DNA from: Stentor coeruleus | Taxonomy: Eukaryota > Ciliophora > Heterotrichea > Heterotrichida > Stentoridae | NCBI GenBank assembly: GCA_001970955.1 | Contig: MPUH01000639.1 | Coordinates: 1-42,183 of the forward strand | DNA: 42,183 nucleotides | Reading direction: 5' to 3' | Notes under the pieces: generated by a model | Seen by the model: only the letters and a program-made list of their open reading frames with translations | The model's database searches: none | What the model was told of the DNA's origin: nothing | Part shown: piece by piece, positions 39,401-42,183 of the stretch | Layout of the letters: each line of letters begins with the position of its first letter | How positions within the stretch are numbered: the stretch's first letter is position 1 | Made by a program: the position numbers and the translations under genes

Positions 39401-42183
39401 GAAGAAATCTTCATCTTCAAGTTCTTCAAGTAGTAAGAAAAAGAAAATTCCAGTGGTACCTCCTAAACCCGTTCCAGTACCAGCACCACCTAAGCCTCAT
39501 GTTGAGCCAAAGAAGAAATCTTCATCATCAAGCTCATCAAGTAGCAAGAAAAAGAAGATTCCTGTTGTGCCTCCAAAACCTATACCAGTGCCAGTACCAA
39601 TACCACCTAAACCTCATGTAGAGCCAAAGAAGAAGTCCTCATCATCAAGTAGTAAGAAAAAGAAAATTCCAGTTGTACCTCCTATGCCTGTGCCAATACC
39701 ACCTAAACCTCCAGTAGAGCCCAAGAAGAAGTCTTCATCATCAAGTTCTTCAAGTAGTAAGAAAAAGAAGATTCCTGTTGTACCTCCAAAGCCAGTGCCA
39801 GTACCACCTAAACCTCATGTTGAACCCAAGAAAAAATCTTCATCCTCAAGCTCATCAAGCAGTAAGAAAAAGAAGACTCCAGTTGTACCTCCAAAGCCTA
39901 TACCAGTGCCAGTACCAGCACCACCTAAACCACATGTAGAACCAAAGAAGAAATCTTCATCATCAAGCTCTTCTAGTAGTAAGAAAAAGAAAATTCCTGT
40001 CGTACCTCCAAAGCCTGTGCCAGTGCCAGTACCAGCACCACCTAAACCTCATGTAGAACCAAAGAAGAAGTCTTCATCATCAAGCTCTTCTAGTAGTAAG
40101 AAAAAGAAAATTCCTATCGTACCTCCAAAGCCTGTACCAGTGCCAGTACCAGCACCACCTAAACCACCTGTAGAACCAAAGAAGAAATCTTCATCATCAA
40201 GCTCTTCTAGTAGTAAGAAAAAGAAAATTCCTGTCGTACCTCCAAAGCCTGTACCAGTACCAGCACCACCTAAACCTCCTGTAGAACCTAAAAAGAAATC
40301 ATCATCATCAAGCTCATCAAGTAGCAAGAAAAAGAAAACTCCTGTAGTACCTCCTAAACCAATTCCAGTAGTTCCTCCAAAACCAGTTGAACCTAAAAAG
40401 GAAGATCCCAAAAAGAAATCTTCATCTTCAAGCTCATCAAGCAGTAAGAAAAAGAAAATTCCAGTGGTCCCTCCAAAGCCAATTCCTGTTGAACCTCCTA
40501 AACCTGTTCCAATGCCAGCACCTCCAGCTCCAAAAAGACCTGAAGCACCTAAGAAAAGAAAATCATCTTCATCATCTAGTTCTTCTAGCAAAAAGAAAAA
40601 GATTATCCCTATAGTACCTCCAAAGCCTCCAGTGATTCCACCTGCTAAAGAAGAGCCTAAGAAAAAATCATCTTCTTCAAGCAGTTCTAGCTCTAGTAAG
40701 AAAAAGAAAATTCAGCCAGTTGTCCCACCCAAACCTACTCCAGTGCCAGTTGTACCTCCTAAACCAGTAGAGCCTAAAAAAGAAGTGCCTAAGAAGAAAT
40801 CTTCATCTTCGAGCTCATCAAGCAGTAAAAAAAAGAATACTCCAGCGCCTCCAAAACCAGTTCCAGTAGTACCACCTAAACCTCCTGTAGAACCTAAGAA
40901 AAAATCTTCATCTTCAAGTTCTTCAAGTAGTAAGAAAAAGAAGACTCCAATTGTACCTCCTAAACCTGTTCCAGTACCTGCTCCACCTAAACCTCATGTA
41001 GAGCCTAAGAAGAAATCTTCATCTTCAAGTTCTTCTAGTAGTAAGAAAAAGAAGACTCCAATTGTACCTCCTAAACCTGTTCCAGTGCCAGTACCACCTA
41101 AACCTCATGTAGAGCCTAAGAAAAAATCTTCATCATCAAGCTCATCAAGCAGTAAGAAAAAGAAGACTCCAGTTGTACCTCCTAAACCTGTTCCAGTGCC
41201 AGTACCACCTAAACCTCATGTTGAGCCAAAGAAGAAATCTTCATCATCAAGTTCATCAAGCAGTAAGAAAAAGAAGATTCCAGTGGTACCTCCAAAACCT
41301 ATTCCAGTTATACCTCCTAAGCCTGTTGAGCCTAAAAAAGAAGTACCAAAGAAGAAGTCTTCATCATCAAGTTCATCAAGCAGTAAGAAAAAGAAGATTC
41401 CAGTAGTACCTATTCCTGTGATACCACCTAAACCTGTGGAACCTAAGAAGGAAGAACCGAAGAAAAAATCATCATCATCATCTAGTTCATCAAGCAGTAA
41501 GAAAAAGAAGATTCCAGTGGTACCTCCAAAGCCAATTCCAGTAGTACCTCCAAAACCTGTTGAGCCTAAAAAAGAAGAACCAAAGAAGAAATCTTCATCA
41601 TCAAGCTCTTCAAGCAGCAAGAAAAAGAAAACTCCAGTTGTACCTCCAAAACCAACTCCAGTTGTTCCACCCAAACCTATAGAACCTAAAAGGCCGGATC
41701 CTCCTGCTCCTAAAAGACCTGAAGCACCTAAGAAAAGAAAATCTTCTTCATCATCAAGCTCATCAAGTAGTAAGAAAAAGAAAACTCCAGTTGTACCTCC
41801 TAAACCTGTTCCAATAGTACCTCCAAAGCCAGTTGAACCTAAAAAAGAGCAGCCAAAGAAAAAATCATCATCAAGTTCTTCAAGCAGTAAGAAAAAGAAT
41901 GCTCCAGTACCTCCAAAACCAGTTCCAGTGGTGCCACCTAAACCTCCTGTTGAACCTAAAAAAGAAGTACCTAAAAAGAAATCTTCATCGTCAAGTTCAT
42001 CAAGTAGTAAGAAAAAGAAGATTCCAGTTGTACCTCCTAAACCTACTCCTGTGATACCTCCAAAACCAGTGGAGCCTAAGAAAGAAGAGCCAAAGAAAAA
42101 ATCTTCATCTTCATCAAGTTCGTCAAGCAGTAAGAAAAAGAAGATTCCAGTTGTACCTCCTAAGCCTGTTCCTGTGCCAGTGC
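36417..42183 (+). CDS. kelch-like protein with giant Ser/Lys and Pro-Val-Lys repeat tail (3' end outside window)
   Basis: One uninterrupted frame from ATG 36417 to the window edge, 1922 codons and still open. Residues about 1-310 resemble kelch blades: GGQMHYYMNKIYYVGAHHD, HTGSCLHNGKIYFVGGMRV and GYQDNELYVMAGTDEKNQ. Residues 330-360 are acidic and basic mixed. From about 361 on the protein is a tandem array of about 40 units, each a KKKSSSSSSSSSKKKK block followed by a spacer built from PVVPPKPVPVPVPPKPHVEP. The canonical unit is 37 residues (111 nt; starts 38268, 38379, 38490, 38601), with 39-residue and irregular variants. The residue after KKKK is usually Thr or Ile before Pro. Nucleotide differences between units are mostly silent. 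Known analogues are only compositional (titin PEVK springs, Nopp140-like Ser/Lys tails). Function is unknown; an elastic or scaffolding tail on a propeller is inference. Confidence 0.85.
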   Translation, partial: MVEASARNLGTILRRIGLEDIDFYYFNRDKQIIVHVTSRRVTSSELHQKILVHKESPLCFISPTKLALGLGPNEATQLSILDLQTQEIKHLSTFPLLCSGGQMHYYMNKIYYVGAHHDNQSHIMVYHLDKDIWERPTEKPYVEEIKKDTSKSSQSKEKSKKGVKSQRNEFKLKSLIHTGSCLHNGKIYFVGGMRVMSNGNTKANLKVYSINLDDSMKIAYEGLRLPFAVMNPSIGYQDNELYVMAGTDEKNQPNMFTCKISLGEKIVLALDNSFVKFYENFPVYNRSDYTIFISFPTCSVRLQGLEYWIVFMMDPHVFYPCKLCEQKLKAIEKKANESDSDSVEVKKEIIIIEEKKEPTRKSSSSSSSSEKEKGKFPAIKKDKNRSSSSSSSSGKKKKPVVPIVPVVPIVPPKEHEKPKEKKSSSSSSSSSKKKKETKPVPPIIHPPAKKSSSSSSSKKKKSSSSSSSKKKKTPVVPPKPIIPVEPPKEEPKKPIPPAPKRPEVPHKRKSSSSSSSSSKKKKIPPVVPPKPIPQPVIPQKKEEPKKKSSSSSSSSSKKKKIPIIPPVVPVIPVPSKKEEPAKKSSSSSSSSSKKKKTPVVPPKPVPVPVPPKPHVEPKKKSSSSSSSSSKKKKTPVVPPKPVPVPVPPKPHVEPKKKSSSSSSSSSKKKKTPVVPPKPVPVPVPPKPHVEPKKKSSSSSSSSSKKKKTPVVPPMPVPVPVPPKPHVEPKKKSSSSSSSSSKKKKIPVVPPKPVPVPVPVPPKPHVEPKKKSSSSSSSSSKKKKIPVVPPMPVPIVPPKPIEPKKEEPKKKSSSSSSSSSKKKKTPVVPPKPVPPPPKPPVEPKKKSSSSSSSSSKKKKTPVVPPKPVPIPVPPKPHVEPKKKSSSSSSSSSKKKKTPVVPPKPVPVVPVVPPKPVEPKKEEPKKKSSSSSSSSSKKKKIPVVPPKPVPVPVPPKPHVEPKKKSSSSSSSSSKKKEIPIVPPKPVPVPPKPPVEPKKKSSSSSSSSSKKKKIPVVPPKPVPVPAPPKPHVEPKKKSSSSSSSSSKKKKIPVVPPKPIPVPVPIPPKPHVEPKKKSSSSSSKKKKIPVVPPMPVPIPPKPPVEPKKKSSSSSSSSSKKKKIPVVPPKPVPVPPKPHVEPKKKSSSSSSSSSKKKKTPVVPPKPIPVPVPAPPKPHVEPKKKSSSSSSSSSKKKKIPVVPPKPVPVPVPAPPKPHVEPKKKSSSSSSSSSKKKKIPIVPPKPVPVPVPAPPKPPVEPKKKSSSSSSSSSKKKKIPVVPPKPVPVPAPPKPPVEPKKKSSSSSSSSSKKKKTPVVPPKPIPVVPPKPVEPKKEDPKKKSSSSSSSSSKKKKIPVVPPKPIPVEPPKPVPMPAPPAPKRPEAPKKRKSSSSSSSSSKKKKIIPIVPPKPPVIPPAKEEPKKKSSSSSSSSSSKKKKIQPVVPPKPTPVPVVPPKPVEPKKEVPKKKSSSSSSSSSKKKNTPAPPKPVPVVPPKPPVEPKKKSSSSSSSSSKKKKTPIVPPKPVPVPAPPKPHVEPKKKSSSSSSSSSKKKKTPIVPPKPVPVPVPPKPHVEPKKKSSSSSSSSSKKKKTPVVPPKPVPVPVPPKPHVEPKKKSSSSSSSSSKKKKIPVVPPKPIPVIPPKPVEPKKEVPKKKSSSSSSSSSKKKKIPVVPIPVIPPKPVEPKKEEPKKKSSSSSSSSSSKKKKIPVVPPKPIPVVPPKPVEPKKEEPKKKSSSSSSSSSKKKKTPVVPPKPTPVVPPKPIEPKRPDPPAPKRPEAPKKRKSSSSSSSSSSKKKKTPVVPPKPVPIVPPKPVEPKKEQPKKKSSSSSSSSKKKNAPVPPKPVPVVPPKPPVEPKKEVPKKKSSSSSSSSSKKKKIPVVPPKPTPVIPPKPVEPKKEEPKKKSSSSSSSSSSKKKKIPVVPPKPVPVPV
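37490..42183 (+). repeat. coding tandem array, 111-nt canonical period, about 40 units
   Basis: The array lies wholly within the kelch-like gene. Early units (37490-38160) are irregular. From about 38160 the period is mostly 111 or 117 nt. Longer spacers carrying EPKKEEPKKK or APKRPEAPKKRK recur at intervals (for example 37890, 40520, 41700), suggesting a higher-order repeat. The serine codons keep position-specific classes (TCN at the first positions, AGY at the fifth and last two), which points to common descent by duplication. The array continues past the window. Confidence 0.92.

Noticed and set aside
37370-42054. Many plus- and minus-strand frames over the repeat array (Leu/Gln/Arg-rich or LLDELDDEDFFLGS-like)
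   Set aside because: They are other-frame and antisense readings of the kelch-like gene. Repetition of the DNA makes them open in several frames, and none has its own start or domain.
2643-42183. Alternative genetic code (UGA=Trp as in Blepharisma, or UAR=Gln)
   Set aside because: None of the long genes has an in-frame stop, and the Trp codons I checked are all TGG. TAA, TAG and TGA each end a recognised gene, and the tRNA-Gln is an ordinary CUG one.
37490-42183. CRISPR array
   Set aside because: The repeat is protein-coding, the spacer parts are themselves repeated, and the context is eukaryotic.

Overview
The window looks like a piece of a ciliate macronuclear genome, most likely from a heterotrich such as Stentor. 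Three lines of sequence evidence point there. (1) Three genes become complete only when a 15-nt GT...AG intron is removed (10082-10096, 20909-20923, 31132-31146), and 15-nt introns are a heterotrich hallmark. (2) The long reading frames use TAA, TAG and TGA only as stops, with Trp always TGG wherever I checked, so the code is standard. Among 15-nt-intron ciliates this fits Stentor better than Blepharisma, where UGA is Trp. (3) Genes are dense, nearly intronless and eukaryotic in kind (kinesin, tubulin carboxypeptidase, RecQ, lipin, SSU-processome factors), set in very AT-rich spacers. The species assignment is inference.

Layout. 1-2642: no intact gene, a decayed Cys-rich coding remnant on the minus strand, and short tandem repeats. 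2643-3719 (+): MORN-repeat protein with an acylation-type N-terminus. 6033-8682 (-): BMS1 ribosome-biogenesis GTPase, damaged by two assembly joins. 9452-10138 (-): two-repeat Myb protein. 12142-12213 (+): tRNA-Gln(CUG). 13909-14265 (-): truncated haemoglobin. 14927-15607 (-): short UTP6-like protein. 15762-15834 (+): tRNA-Lys(UUU). 15880-17976 (-): unknown coiled-coil protein. 18316-20298 (-): multi-RING/B-box protein with a PHR-like C-terminus. 20718-21227 (+): Med18-like protein. 21684-24464 (-): RecQ helicase. 24707-25792 (-): compact lipin. 26593-27423 (-): EF-hand-like/Sfi1-like small protein. 27777-28904 (+): secreted Cys-rich protein. 28934-31447 (-): cytosolic carboxypeptidase (AGBL/CCP). 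32362-35127 (+): kinesin. 36417 to the window end (+): kelch-like protein with a giant Ser/Lys and Pro/Val/Lys repeat tail that runs off the window.

There is no operon logic. Genes are single units on both strands. Themes recur: cytoskeleton and cilia (kinesin, tubulin carboxypeptidase, EF-hand/Sfi1-like, MORN, possibly the kelch/PVPPKP giant) and ribosome biogenesis (BMS1, UTP6), but adjacency is not evidence of joint function here.

Two window-wide properties matter to a reader. First, there are seven single-N contig joins. Six are flanked by near-identical duplicated ends, so they are unmerged overlaps, not biology; they break BMS1 and inflate the Cys-rich protein by 44 codons. Second, spacers show a strong strand skew that follows gene direction: G-poor/C-containing on the sense strand upstream of genes and C-poor/G-containing downstream.
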